A stretch of 64,000 bases of DNA from Sva-07 sp963793335 (lineage in GTDB: Bacteria > Actinomycetota > Acidimicrobiia > Acidimicrobiales > Ilumatobacteraceae): assembly GCA_963793335.1 (NCBI GenBank), contig CAWBZS010000013.1:205622-269621 (forward strand), read 5' to 3'. The notes under the pieces were generated by a model. The model made no database searches. It saw only the letters and a program-made list of their open reading frames with translations, and was not told the DNA's origin. The position numbers and the translations under genes are program-made. Below, one piece after another: positions 34,447-43,645 of this stretch (its first letter is position 1; each line of letters opens with the position of its first letter).

Positions 34447-35403
34447 ATGTCCGACGTTGCCTCCAGGTTCCCGATCAAGCCGTTCCGATTCGGCGTGCAG
34501 CTGTCCACCAGTGGTTCGGGCACGGCCTGGGCCGAGACCGCCCGAAAGACGGAGTCGCTCGGGTACGCGGTCGCCACCATGCCCGACCACTTCACCGGCC
34601 AGCTGGCGCCCATGCCAGCGCTGCAGGCGGTCCTCGACGCCACCACAACGCTTCGCGCCGGAGCGCTGGTCTTCGACAACGACTACAAACACCCGGCGAT
34701 CCTGGCCAAGGAACTGGCCACAATGGACGTTCTCTCCGACGGCCGCGTCGAGATCGGCCTCGGCGCCGGCTGGATGAGATCCGACTACGACCAACTCGGC
34801 ATCGAGTACGACCGACCCGGTGTGCGCATCGACCGGTTCGTGGAGGGCGTGGCCGTCATCCGAGGGGCCATGGGTGTCGGGCCGTTCGACTTCGCCGGCG
34901 AGCACTACACGATCACCGGGTACGACGGGTTCCCGAAGCCGTTGCAGGCTCCCTGGCCGCCGATCCTCATCGGCGGCGGCGGCAAGCGTGTCCTGACCCT
35001 CGCCGCCAAGCACGCCGACATCGTCGGGGTCAACGGCACGCTGGATGCCGGGGTCATCGGCCCGGAAGCGATCGCCACGATGACCAACGACGCCGTGGCC
35101 GACAAGGTCGACATCGTCGCAGCCGCAGCGGGCGACCGGATCGATCACATCGAGATGAACATCCGCACGTTCTTCGTCAGCGTCACCGACGATCGAGCCG
35201 GCCAACTCGCAGCCACCGCTCAGATGATCGCCGTCGACGAGGCGATGATCGCCGAGTCACCCTTCGCCCTGATCGGGAGTCCCGCCAAGATCGCCGAGGA
35301 CCTGGTGGCGCGCCGCGAGCGGTATGGATTCAGCTACGTCATCGTCGGCGCCGAGGACATCGAGTCGTTCGCGCCGGTGGTGGCCGAACTCGCGGGAACG
35401 TAG
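34447..35403 (+). CDS. F420-dependent LLM-class oxidoreductase
   Basis: A 318-residue luciferase-like TIM-barrel protein. Marks are RFGVQLSTSGSGTAWAETAR, YAVATMPDHFTGQLAPMPAL, RAGALVFDNDYKHPAILAKE, SDGRVEIGLGAGWMRSDYD and the PPILIGGGGKRVLTLAAKHA segment. These fit the actinobacterial F420-binding LLM subfamily rather than FMN enzymes. It would transfer hydride between F420 and an unknown substrate. The Gfo/Idh gene starts 9 bp downstream, so the two form an operon. Confidence 0.82.
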   Translation: MSDVASRFPIKPFRFGVQLSTSGSGTAWAETARKTESLGYAVATMPDHFTGQLAPMPALQAVLDATTTLRAGALVFDNDYKHPAILAKELATMDVLSDGRVEIGLGAGWMRSDYDQLGIEYDRPGVRIDRFVEGVAVIRGAMGVGPFDFAGEHYTITGYDGFPKPLQAPWPPILIGGGGKRVLTLAAKHADIVGVNGTLDAGVIGPEAIATMTNDAVADKVDIVAAAAGDRIDHIEMNIRTFFVSVTDDRAGQLAATAQMIAVDEAMIAESPFALIGSPAKIAEDLVARRERYGFSYVIVGAEDIESFAPVVAELAGT

Positions 35404-35412
35404 GGCAGCCCG

Positions 35413-36456
35413 GTGCAACGGCGACCCGAGGTGGTGTTGTGGGGAGCTGGCATGGTCGCAGGGGTTCACGTTGCGGCCTGCCACTCCCTCGACTGGCGAG
35501 TGAGCGCCATTGCCTCGCGTTCACCCGACCGCGCCGCCGAGCTCGCCTCCTCGATCGGTGCCGCAGCGGTGACCTTCGACGAGTTGCTCGACACTCGTCG
35601 TGGGGAGATCGCGATCGTCGCCACTCCCCCGGCGACGCACGCCGACGCCGTGGTCGCGCTGCTCGACGCCGGCTATCACGTCGTGGTCGAGGCGCCGATC
35701 GCATGCACCTTGTCCGATGCCGACCGGATCATCGAGGCGGAGACCCGAGCGAATCGTCCCGTGTTGTACTCCGAGCATCTCGTGGCGTCGCCGGCCGTCG
35801 ACGGTCTCCTGGCGCGGGTCGGTGCCGTGGGTGCATTGACGCACCTCTCGACCCGTGCCACGCAGCCACCGCCGACCTGGCGGCCCGGAGACGGGGTCGA
35901 CGCCAACTGGGGTGGCGGCGCGCTGTTCGACGTGGGGGTCCACCCGGTGGGAATGGCGTTGCGGGTGGCGTCCGAGGCGCAGGCGGGTCGGCCGGTCTCG
36001 CTGACGGCGGTGATCGTCGACGCGGAGACCCGCTCCGAACACGGCACGGTCAAGCTTCGCTTCGAGTCGGGACTGGTGGCCACGATCAGCGCGCGATGGC
36101 AACCCGATACCTCCCCCGACTGGGATCTCCAGGCCTCCAGCGCCGCTGCCGTGCTGCGTGCCGATCTGTACCCGTCGCCGACACTGGAGCACAACGGCAC
36201 ACGCGTACCGGTCGGATCACCGGCGCGCAGCCTGTCGCCGTCGCTCGTCGACGACTACGGCTACGCGCCGCAACTCAAGCGATTCTGGACCAACATCCGA
36301 ACCGGTCGCCCCGTGCCTGCGACGTCACGTCTCGGACGTCAGGTGCTCGATGTGATCTGCGCCGCGCACTGGTCTGCGGGCCGCAACGCCATCGAGGTGC
36401 CGCTCCCCTTCGCCGGCCCACGCGACCGCACCCCCGCCCAGCTCTTCGACCTGTAA
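35413..36456 (+). CDS. Gfo/Idh/MocA-family oxidoreductase lacking the EKP lysine
   Basis: A 347-residue protein with a Rossmann N-terminus (VVLWGAGMVAGVHVAACHSL, ASRSPDRAAELA) and a C-terminal alpha/beta domain (GGGALFDVGVHPVGMALRV, with the usual D-x-x-x-H spacing). The family's catalytic E-K-P motif reads VVVEAPIACTLSDAD, so Lys is replaced by Ala. It may therefore be a non-catalytic or altered dehydrogenase. GTG start 9 bp after the LLM gene. The TAA stop is the first base of the palindrome at 36456-36480. Confidence 0.78.
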   Translation: MQRRPEVVLWGAGMVAGVHVAACHSLDWRVSAIASRSPDRAAELASSIGAAAVTFDELLDTRRGEIAIVATPPATHADAVVALLDAGYHVVVEAPIACTLSDADRIIEAETRANRPVLYSEHLVASPAVDGLLARVGAVGALTHLSTRATQPPPTWRPGDGVDANWGGGALFDVGVHPVGMALRVASEAQAGRPVSLTAVIVDAETRSEHGTVKLRFESGLVATISARWQPDTSPDWDLQASSAAAVLRADLYPSPTLEHNGTRVPVGSPARSLSPSLVDDYGYAPQLKRFWTNIRTGRPVPATSRLGRQVLDVICAAHWSAGRNAIEVPLPFAGPRDRTPAQLFDL

Positions 36457-36480
36457 CGTTTGGTGTCAGACACCAAACGT
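36456..36480. terminator. Perfect palindrome between convergent genes (GGTGTC-A-GACACC core)
   Basis: Twelve-base arms (ACGTTTGGTGTC and GACACCAAACGT) around a single A. It starts at the last base of the Gfo/Idh stop codon and ends 6 bases before the glgC stop, so it is placed to end both transcripts. The core matches the site at 21381-21407. Confidence 0.6.
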
Positions 36481-36486
36481 GACAGG

Positions 36487-37716
36487 TCAGCCGTTGGCGA
36501 GATCGCGGCCCTTCTCGATCACGACGACACCTTCGTCGCTGACCGTGAATCGTTGCCGGTCGGCGTCGAGTTCGAGACCGACACGGGTCCACTCGGGTAC
36601 CACCACGTTCTTGTCGACGATGCAGCGATGCAGACGCACGCCTGGTCCGATGCGAACGTCGGGAAAGATGATCGAGTCGGTGACGTGGGCATCGTGGTCG
36701 ATGAACGTGCCAGGCCCGACGATCGAACGTTCGACATGCGAGCCAGACACGATCGACCCCTGGCACAGCAGGCTGCCGTCGACGAATGACGGCTCGCCAC
36801 CGCGGCCACGCGACACCTTGGCCGGCGGAAGGGCCCGCCGGCTGGTGTACACCGGCCAGTGCTCGTTGTAGAGATTGAAGATCGGCACCGGGGCGATCAG
36901 GTCCATGTTGGCGTGAAACAGCGAGTCGATCGTTCCGACATCGCGCCAATACCCCTTCTCACGCTCGTCCTGGCCGGGCACGATGTTCTTCGAGAAGTCG
37001 TAGGCCCGTGCGACGCCGGCGTCGGTGAGCGCCGGGATCACATGGCTGCCGAGATCGGTGTAGGAGTTCTCGCGCGGGGTGACCACATCGATGAGTGTCT
37101 GGGTGTCGAACACATAGTTCCCCATGCTCGCCAGGCACATCTGATCGTTGCCCGGCATCGTCGGAGGACTTGCGACCTTCTCGTGGAAGGCGAGGATCTT
37201 CCCATCGTCGTCGACCTCGATGACGCCGAACTCGGTCGCTTCGTGCTTCGGCACAGGGATTGCCGCCACGGTGACCCCTGCGCCACTCTCGCGGTGCTCG
37301 TCCACCATCTGACGCGGGTCCATCCGGTAGATGTGGTCGGCACCGAAGACGCACACGATGTCTGGTGCTTCGTCGGAGATCAAGTTGAGGTTCTGGTAGA
37401 TCGCATCGGCCGAACCCTGGAACCAGTAGGGGCCGCGACGCATCTGGGCGGGCACCGGGGTGACGTAGTTGTCGAGCATCGCCGAGAACCGCCACGTCTG
37501 GGAGATGTGACGGTCGAGGCTGTGGCTCTTGTATTGAGTGAGCACGACGATCTTGAGGTAGCCGGCGTTTGCGAAATTCGACAGGGCGAAGTCGATCAGG
37601 CGGTAGGTGCCGGCAAACGGCACCGCCGGCTTGGCGCGGTCGTTGGTCAGCGGGGCGAGACGCTTGCCTTCGCCTCCGGCCAGGACGATGACGAGCACTT
37701 TCGGTTCCATGGGCAT
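36487..37716 (-). CDS. glgC: Glucose-1-phosphate adenylyltransferase
   Basis: A ~409-residue ADP-glucose pyrophosphorylase, the first committed enzyme of bacterial glycogen synthesis. The N-terminal LVIVLAGGEGKRLAPLTNDR (nucleotide binding), YRLIDFALSNFANAG, RRGPYWFQGSADAIYQN, FGADHIYRMD, EFGVIEVD, EKGYWRDVGTIDS and a C-terminal left-handed beta-helix (SIVGPGTFIDHDAHVTDSII) are all present. ATG 37716 is chosen because a TACGTT box lies 8 bases upstream; ATG 37710 is the alternative. It converges on the Gfo/Idh gene. No glgA is in the window beyond a doubtful fragment upstream. Confidence 0.93.
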   Translation of the reverse strand: MPMEPKVLVIVLAGGEGKRLAPLTNDRAKPAVPFAGTYRLIDFALSNFANAGYLKIVVLTQYKSHSLDRHISQTWRFSAMLDNYVTPVPAQMRRGPYWFQGSADAIYQNLNLISDEAPDIVCVFGADHIYRMDPRQMVDEHRESGAGVTVAAIPVPKHEATEFGVIEVDDDGKILAFHEKVASPPTMPGNDQMCLASMGNYVFDTQTLIDVVTPRENSYTDLGSHVIPALTDAGVARAYDFSKNIVPGQDEREKGYWRDVGTIDSLFHANMDLIAPVPIFNLYNEHWPVYTSRRALPPAKVSRGRGGEPSFVDGSLLCQGSIVSGSHVERSIVGPGTFIDHDAHVTDSIIFPDVRIGPGVRLHRCIVDKNVVVPEWTRVGLELDADRQRFTVSDEGVVVIEKGRDLANG

Positions 37717-37724
37717 CGATCTCA

Positions 37725-37730
37725 AACGTA
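37725..37730 (-). promoter_or_regulatory. Putative -10 box (TACGTT) for leaderless glgC mRNA
   Basis: On the minus strand TACGTT lies 8 bases before ATG 37716. Confidence 0.4.
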
Positions 37731-37759
37731 CACAGCCGGCGCCACCAGGGCGCGCCTCG

Positions 37760-38011
37760 TCACGCAGTGTTCGGCGCGCGTCCACCAACGTTCATCGACA
37801 GTTCCCGATACAGCTCCAGAGACGTGCTCGCCGAGCCGTGCCACGACCAGTCGATCGCCTTGATGCGCCGTTGCAACGTACGCCGCCGAGTCGGCGTTCG
37901 AAGACGGCGCTGCACCCAAAGCCATGGTGCGAGCAGGTCCTCCGGCGTCCCGCTCTCGGTGGCGTAGTGCAGCGAGACGGTCACGATGCAGACTGGCACA
38001 ACCGATCGCAA
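37760..38011 (-). CDS. Doubtful 83-residue ORF between glgC and ppc
   Basis: A short reading frame in the gap between divergent glgC and ppc. Its end (IDWSWHGSASTSLELYREL) recalls the C-terminal helix of GT4 glycosyltransferases such as GlgA, which often neighbours glgC. The rest shows no such fold. It may be a small gene, a decayed glycosyltransferase remnant or chance. No clear ribosome site is seen. Confidence 0.25.
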   Translation of the reverse strand: MRSVVPVCIVTVSLHYATESGTPEDLLAPWLWVQRRLRTPTRRRTLQRRIKAIDWSWHGSASTSLELYRELSMNVGGRAPNTA

Positions 38012-38055
38012 CCGGTTGGGTTTCCTCGGCCGACCACTTCGGCTTGACTGGCTCC

Positions 38056-40911
38056 ATGTCCGACATCGCCAGCACCGCGGAATTCTCGTCCGCCACCACG
38101 AACGATGCCGTCGGCGAGGACATCCGCCTCCTCGGTCGGCTCCTGGGCGACGCGATCAGAAAGACGGAGGGCGATGCCGTCTACGAGTTGGTGGAGGACG
38201 TGCGCCGAGTCGCCGTCGAGGGGCGCCAGTCCGGGCTGAGTGCAGTCGACGACATTCGATCGCTGCTCGCGCAGCATCCGCTCGACGAACAGATCCTCGT
38301 GCTGCGGGCGCTCGACTGGCTGTCGTTGCTGGCCAACACCGCAGAGGACGTCCATCTCGAACGACGTCGACGGCTCCACGACCGACCTGGCGAGGCCGAT
38401 GCCACTCGCACGCCCCGACCGGGCAGCCTCGACGCAGTGTTCGCCCGCTTGCGCGATGCCGGAGTGAGCGCCGAGGTGACCGCTCGGACCGTGAGCGAGT
38501 TGGAGGTGAGCCCGGTCATCACCGCGCACCCCACCGAGGTCCGTCGCAAGACGATTCTCGAGGTGCTCGAAGAACTCAGCGGCCTGCTGGAGGAGCTCGA
38601 CGTGCGACGCCACGACGCGCGCAGCGCTGCACACATCGAGCAGGAGCTGTCCGTGTGCGTGCTGCTGCTCTGGCAGACCGCACTGCTTCGATTGTCGAAG
38701 CTTCGCGTGCGCGACGAGATCAACGAGGCGATCCGCTACTACGACACGAGCTTGTTCGAGGTCATTCCGTCGCTCACCCGCGACCTTGCACACAGCGTCC
38801 AGTCGGCCGAGCGCGACGTCGACGCTCCCGATGCGACGATCATCGACACGGCGAACACGATCAAGATGGGGTCGTGGATCGGCGGCGACCGAGACGGCAA
38901 CCCGTTCGTCACGGCCGATGTGGTCCGCTATGCGACCGGTCGGCAAACCGAAACGGTGCTGACTCGCCACCTCGCTGCGCTCTACCGCCTCTCACATCGC
39001 CTGTCGATGACCGATCGCCTGGTGACGCCGAGCCCCGCGGTCGAGGCGCTTGCGTCGGCCTCCGGCGACGACTCACCTTTTCGAGCCGACGAGCCGTATC
39101 GGCGGGCGCTTCGCGGGATGCACGCCCGCCTGCACGCGTTCGCCAGGCGCGTGCTCGACCCCGACACCCCCGTGCCCGGCCCCGTGCCGACCGAGGAGCG
39201 CGCTGCGTACGACGACCTGTCGGAACTGGTCGACGACCTCGATCAGGTGATCGCCTCGCTGCACGGCCACGGTGCGGCTGCCATCGCCGACTCGCTCGTG
39301 GAACCCGTGCGCCGGTCCGTTGCCATCTTCGGCGCGCACCTCTGCGGACTCGACCTCCGCCAGAACTCGGCCGTACACGAGACGGTGCTGGCCAATCTGT
39401 TCGCCGAGGCGGGCGTGTGCGACGACTACATGGTCCTCGGCGAGGACGAACGCGTCGCTGTCCTGACCGCTGAACTGCGCACCCCACGGCTGCTTCGCCA
39501 CCCGGGCGCCGAGCTCGACGACCGGACGGCATCGGAGTTGGCGATCCTGGAGGCCGCCGCAGATGCGGTGGGACGGGTGGGGCGCCGCATCATTCCCCAC
39601 TACGTGATCTCGATGGCCCACGACGTCAGCGACGTGCTCGAGGTTGCGGTGTTGCTCAAGGAGGTCGGGCTTGCCCACGCCGGCCACCACGGCTCGGCCG
39701 CATCGTCGAAACTCGACATCGTCCCGCTGTTCGAGACCATCGACGACCTGGAACGCTGCGCCGACGTGCTCGACAACATGCTGCGCAACGACGTCTACGC
39801 CGAGATCGTCCAGTCGCGAGGCAACCGTCAGGAGGTGATGGTCGGCTACTCCGATTCGAACAAGGACGGTGGCTACCTGTGCTCGCAGTGGAGCCTGTCG
39901 TCAGCGCAGACCGCACTGACCGAGGTGGCGCGACGTGCGAACGTGAAGCTGCGCTTCTTCCACGGCCGGGGCGGCACCGTCGGACGAGGTGGAGGCCCGG
40001 CATTCCAGGCGATTCTGGCACTGCCGGCCGGCTCGGTCGACGGCTCGATTCGACTCACCGAGCAGGGCGAGATCGTGGCTGCCAAGTACTCGAACCCGGC
40101 GATGGCCACCCGGAACCTCGAAACGCTGGTTGCGGCGACGCTCGAAGCCACGCTCCTGCATCGTCACCCGAGCGAGGATCCCGACGGCCCCGACGTCGAC
40201 CCACGATTCGCCGACACGATGGGTGAACTCTCGTCGAACGCCTTCGAGGCGTACCGGGCCCTGGTCTACGGAGACGAGCGTTTCGTGACCTTCTTCCGGT
40301 CGATCACTCCGACCGACGAGATCGCCAAACTCAATGTCGGCAGCCGGCCAGCGTCGAGAACGGCTTCGAACGCGATCGAAGACCTGCGAGCGATCCCCTG
40401 GGTGTTCGGCTGGACACAGTGTCGCCTCATGATCCCGGCTTGGTTCGGTGTCGGCGCTGCGGTCGAGCGATTCGTCGACGCTCCGGGCACCGACGACGAC
40501 CATCGCGTCGAGTTGTTGAACGCCATGTACGCCGAGTGGCCGTTCTTTCGCGCTGCGATCGACAACATGGGCATGGTGCTGGCCAAGTCCGACATCGACA
40601 TCGCCCGCCGATACGCCGACGTGTTGGTCGAGGACGACTCCATGCGCGACGACATCTTCGGAGCGATCGCCGACGAGCATGCCCGAACGCTCACGTGGCA
40701 CCGCACGATCACGGGGTCCACCTCACCGATCGCCGACAATCCGCTGCTCGAACGCAGCCTGCAGAACCGCTACCCGTACCTCGACCCGTTGCATGTGATG
40801 CAAGTGGATCTCCTGCGCCGTTTCCGCGACGGCGACCATGACGAGATCGTCGAACGAGGCATCCAGCTCTCGATCAACGCGATCGCAACCGGGCTGCGCA
40901 ACTCGGGCTGA
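38056..40911 (+). CDS. ppc: Phosphoenolpyruvate carboxylase
   Basis: A 951-residue enzyme that makes oxaloacetate from PEP and bicarbonate to refill the TCA cycle. Catalytic regions are intact: VITAHPTEVRRKT with the essential His (~157), SWIGGDRDGNPFVTADV, VMVGYSDSNKDGGYLCSQW (~595), FFHGRGGTVGRGGGP (~634), and the C-terminal LSINAIATGLRNSG, where most bacterial enzymes end in NTG. ATG 38056 (MSDIASTAEF) is chosen because the longer frame upstream is low-complexity Arg/Ser. The gene stands alone, divergent from glgC. Confidence 0.95.
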   Translation: MSDIASTAEFSSATTNDAVGEDIRLLGRLLGDAIRKTEGDAVYELVEDVRRVAVEGRQSGLSAVDDIRSLLAQHPLDEQILVLRALDWLSLLANTAEDVHLERRRRLHDRPGEADATRTPRPGSLDAVFARLRDAGVSAEVTARTVSELEVSPVITAHPTEVRRKTILEVLEELSGLLEELDVRRHDARSAAHIEQELSVCVLLLWQTALLRLSKLRVRDEINEAIRYYDTSLFEVIPSLTRDLAHSVQSAERDVDAPDATIIDTANTIKMGSWIGGDRDGNPFVTADVVRYATGRQTETVLTRHLAALYRLSHRLSMTDRLVTPSPAVEALASASGDDSPFRADEPYRRALRGMHARLHAFARRVLDPDTPVPGPVPTEERAAYDDLSELVDDLDQVIASLHGHGAAAIADSLVEPVRRSVAIFGAHLCGLDLRQNSAVHETVLANLFAEAGVCDDYMVLGEDERVAVLTAELRTPRLLRHPGAELDDRTASELAILEAAADAVGRVGRRIIPHYVISMAHDVSDVLEVAVLLKEVGLAHAGHHGSAASSKLDIVPLFETIDDLERCADVLDNMLRNDVYAEIVQSRGNRQEVMVGYSDSNKDGGYLCSQWSLSSAQTALTEVARRANVKLRFFHGRGGTVGRGGGPAFQAILALPAGSVDGSIRLTEQGEIVAAKYSNPAMATRNLETLVAATLEATLLHRHPSEDPDGPDVDPRFADTMGELSSNAFEAYRALVYGDERFVTFFRSITPTDEIAKLNVGSRPASRTASNAIEDLRAIPWVFGWTQCRLMIPAWFGVGAAVERFVDAPGTDDDHRVELLNAMYAEWPFFRAAIDNMGMVLAKSDIDIARRYADVLVEDDSMRDDIFGAIADEHARTLTWHRTITGSTSPIADNPLLERSLQNRYPYLDPLHVMQVDLLRRFRDGDHDEIVERGIQLSINAIATGLRNSG

Positions 40912-40945
40912 CGGTCACGGCTGTTGCCCGCCGAGAGCGCCGACC

Positions 40946-40951
40946 TACCCT
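40946..40951 (+). promoter_or_regulatory. Putative -10 box (TACCCT) for the 40958 gene
   Basis: TACCCT lies 6 bases before ATG 40958, so the hydrolase may have its own leaderless promoter just after ppc. Confidence 0.4.
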
Positions 40952-40957
40952 CTCGGG

Positions 40958-41881
40958 ATGGCAACGAGTCGACGGGCACGGTTCATCCGCAAGCGGATCG
41001 GCAACTTCAGCGTGGGCGAAGATGTTCCGATCGAGGATCGTCGTGCCGCCATGGACAAAATCGATCGGCTCCCTCGCCCCCGCCATGTCGACTACGCCGA
41101 CACCACGGTCGGGGGGATCCCCGCGATCGTGGCCACCCCGACGAAGATTCGACCGGACCGCCACATCCTGTATGTCCACGGGGGCGCTTACGTCGTCGGG
41201 TCACCGAAGAGCCACATCGCCATGTGTGCGCGGCTTGCCAAACGGGCAGCTGCCACCGTCACGGTGATCGACTACCGGCTCGCTCCCGAGCACCCCTACC
41301 CGGCCGCTGTCGACGACTGTGTCGCCGCATATCGAGCGATCATCGCTGGCGTCGATCCGTCGTTGGTCACGATCGCCGGCGACTCGGCGGGCGGAGGCGC
41401 CACCCTCGCCACACTCGGTGCACTCCGCGCAGCGGGTGACCCGATGCCCGCCGCGGTCTACGTCCTGTCGCCGTGGGCCGACCTGACCGCGTCGGGCGAG
41501 TCGATCGTGACCCGGGAACCCTTCGATCCGATGTTCGACGGCAACGGGCTGATCGAAGCCGCCCAGACCTACGCAGCGAACACCCCCCTCGACCACCCGG
41601 GCGTCTCGCCGCTCTTCGCCGACCCGACCGGCTACCCGCCCACGTTGATCCAGACCGGGATGGATGAGATCCTGCTGTCGGATTCGACCCGGCTGGCCGA
41701 ACGCTACGAAGCCGCCGGGGTCGACATCCGCCTCGATCTGCGTGACGAGATGTGGCACGTCTATCAGATCCTCGCCGGGTACATGCCCGAGGCCACGGAA
41801 GCAGTGATCCGCGCCGCGGTGTTCATCCGAGAGAAGACACCAGTGCCGCTGGTGCCCGCCCCAGCCACCGTTCCAGCATGA
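40958..41881 (+). CDS. Alpha/beta hydrolase of the hormone-sensitive lipase type
   Basis: A 307-residue esterase/lipase. The oxyanion-hole motif is HGGAYVVG (ILYVHGGAYVVGSPKSH) and the nucleophile elbow is GDSAGGG in TIAGDSAGGGATLATL. The remaining triad is plausibly Asp in TGMDEILLSDS and His in DEMWHVYQILAG. DYRLAPEHPYPAAVDD is typical of HSL family IV. It would hydrolyse short or medium acyl esters in the cytosol. It is followed 25 bp later by an LLM oxidoreductase on the same strand, a likely two-gene transcript. Confidence 0.85.
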   Translation: MATSRRARFIRKRIGNFSVGEDVPIEDRRAAMDKIDRLPRPRHVDYADTTVGGIPAIVATPTKIRPDRHILYVHGGAYVVGSPKSHIAMCARLAKRAAATVTVIDYRLAPEHPYPAAVDDCVAAYRAIIAGVDPSLVTIAGDSAGGGATLATLGALRAAGDPMPAAVYVLSPWADLTASGESIVTREPFDPMFDGNGLIEAAQTYAANTPLDHPGVSPLFADPTGYPPTLIQTGMDEILLSDSTRLAERYEAAGVDIRLDLRDEMWHVYQILAGYMPEATEAVIRAAVFIREKTPVPLVPAPATVPA

Positions 41882-41906
41882 TCCACTGTCTCCCTGACAT
41901 GTTGTC

Positions 41907-42947
41907 ATGAGCGCTCCACGTTTCCCTGAGTTGGGCTTCTACACGCTTGCCGGCGGAGCCCAGGACCCGCTGGAGCTGGTCGAGGAGTGCCGACGCGCCG
42001 AGGAACTCGGGCTCGGAGCGGTGTTCATCAGCGAGCGCTTCAACGTGAAGGAGGCGGTCACGCTGTCGGGTGCCGCGGCAGTTGCCACCAGCAACATGAC
42101 GATCATCACTGGCGCGACCAATCACAACACGCGTCACCCGATCGTCTCGGGCTCGTACGCCACCACGATGCACCGCCTCACCCGTGGGCGATTCGTCCTG
42201 GGCATCGGGCGCGGGATCGCGCCGCTGTTCGACGCCTACGGCTTGCCTCGGATCACCACCGCTCAGATGGAGGACTTCGCCACCGTCATGCGCCGCCTGT
42301 GGCACGGCGACACGATCATCGGCCACGACGGACCGCTCGGTTCGTATCCCGTGCTCCGGCTCGACCCGACCTTCGACGAGGACATCCCGCTGGGCCTGGT
42401 GGCGTTCGGACCGAACTCGCTCGAGCTCGGCGGCCGAGCGTTCGACCATGTGATCCTGCACACGTTCTTCACCGACGAGACACTCCAGCGCTGTGTTCGC
42501 ACCGTCAAGGACGCGGCCGAAGCAGCTGGACGCAACCCCGACGACGTCACGGTGTGGTCGTGTTTCGCCACCATCGGTGACCATCTTCCCGAAGCGGTCA
42601 GGCTGAAGAAGACCGTCGGCCGTCTCGCCACCTACCTCCAGGCGTACGGCGACCTGATGGTGACCACCAACCGTTGGGACCCTGCGGTGCTGGCGGCGTT
42701 CCGCGCCGACGACATGGTGTCGAGCTTCCCTGGGGCGATCGACGTGGGAGCGACCACCGACCAGCTCGAGCACATCGCCACCCTGATTCCCGAGGAGTGG
42801 CTGGCACCATCGGCCACCGGGACCGCCATACAGTGCGCGGAGGCCGTGCGCGGACAATTCGAGCTCGGCGCCGACGCAGTGATCATGCACGGGGCCAGCC
42901 CCACCGAACTCGCTCCGATCGTCGACGCCTACAGCACCATCCGCTGA
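41907..42947 (+). CDS. F420-dependent LLM-class oxidoreductase
   Basis: A 346-residue luciferase-like protein of the same superfamily as the 34447 gene but a different subfamily. Marks are ELGFYTLAGGAQDPLELVEE, ELGLGAVFISERFNVKEAV, ITGATNHNTRHPIVSGSYA, RGRFVLGIGRGIAPLFDAYG and VRGQFELGADAVIMHGASP. This matches the actinobacterial group annotated as F420-linked. The substrate is unknown. It lies downstream of an HSL-type esterase, so the two may act on one imported ester. Its end faces the USP-like gene across the hairpin at 42978-43060. Confidence 0.82.
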   Translation: MSAPRFPELGFYTLAGGAQDPLELVEECRRAEELGLGAVFISERFNVKEAVTLSGAAAVATSNMTIITGATNHNTRHPIVSGSYATTMHRLTRGRFVLGIGRGIAPLFDAYGLPRITTAQMEDFATVMRRLWHGDTIIGHDGPLGSYPVLRLDPTFDEDIPLGLVAFGPNSLELGGRAFDHVILHTFFTDETLQRCVRTVKDAAEAAGRNPDDVTVWSCFATIGDHLPEAVRLKKTVGRLATYLQAYGDLMVTTNRWDPAVLAAFRADDMVSSFPGAIDVGATTDQLEHIATLIPEEWLAPSATGTAIQCAEAVRGQFELGADAVIMHGASPTELAPIVDAYSTIR

Positions 42948-42977
42948 CCCATCGCCCCGACCCATCATCACACGGCC

Positions 42978-43060
42978 CGCACGATCTGCGCCACATACGT
43001 TCCACCGCACGATCTGCGCCACATACGTCCCGGGATCCGGGACGCATGTGGCGCAGATCG
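42978..43060. terminator. 24-bp-stem hairpin with a duplicated left arm, between convergent genes
   Basis: A 23-bp sequence starting CGCACGATCTGCGCCACA is present twice (42978-43000 and 43006-43028). The second copy is the left arm of a 24-bp stem (43010-43033 / 43037-43060, one mismatch, 3-base loop). It lies between the ends of the LLM and USP-like genes and could end transcription from both sides. Confidence 0.7.
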
Positions 43061-43085
43061 GGGCACTCCGGAGCGCGAGATGAGG

Positions 43086-43538
43086 TCAGCTGTCGTTCGA
43101 GATCACGGTGACCGGCACCGACAACTTGCGCCCGATCCGACACGGCAGGTCCTGGCGCAACCAGCGAGACACCTTGCGTGGCAGCGTCGACACCACCACT
43201 TCGCCGACCCCGTGGACCTCGACCAGCTGCGCGACGACGGAGGGCGTGTCCGTGTCCATCGACAGCTCGCCAGTGGCGGTGACCCCGAGCGCTTCGAGCC
43301 ACTCGATGCCATAGGCGAGCTGTTGCTGAGCGGTGCGACGATCGTCCTCGACGTCGCGACTCAACGTCGGAGCGATGTCGGGAGCGGTCGCTCCCACCGC
43401 GACCGCGGCCGCAACCGGGCTCGGCACCGGCACCACCAGATACATCTCCGTGCTGCCCGCAGCGACGCATCGCTCGATCTGGGCACGCAGCTCGGCTCCA
43501 CCCAGCGACCGATTCCCAACGATCAGCACCTTGTGCAT
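43086..43538 (-). CDS. Universal-stress-protein-like protein
   Basis: A 150-residue protein with a USP-like alpha/beta layout: MHKVLIVGNRSLGGAELRAQ, a middle helix with RDVEDDRRTAQQQLAYGIEW, VVAQLVEVHGVGEVVVSTLP, and a final strand VPVTVISNDS. The usual ATP-binding G-2x-G-9x-G(S/T) motif is degenerate, so it may not bind ATP. ATG 43538 is preferred since a G-rich purine stretch precedes it; ATG 43565 is an alternative. It is divergent from the candidate selenoprotein with 107 bp between the starts. Confidence 0.65.
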   Translation of the reverse strand: MHKVLIVGNRSLGGAELRAQIERCVAAGSTEMYLVVPVPSPVAAAVAVGATAPDIAPTLSRDVEDDRRTAQQQLAYGIEWLEALGVTATGELSMDTDTPSVVAQLVEVHGVGEVVVSTLPRKVSRWLRQDLPCRIGRKLSVPVTVISNDS

Positions 43539-43645
43539 CTCCACCCCCCGTGTGATGTGTGCCATGACCCTAGGTGATCCGAACCGAGACTGCCCGAACT
43601 TCCTCCGGTACTCGCCGAACTCGCACGAAGTGCGACACTCGCACG

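Noticed and set aside
43574..43645. Upstream extension of the selenoprotein candidate
   Set aside because: These codons give an Arg/Thr/Ser-rich stretch unlike the domain that follows; ATG 43646 fits better.
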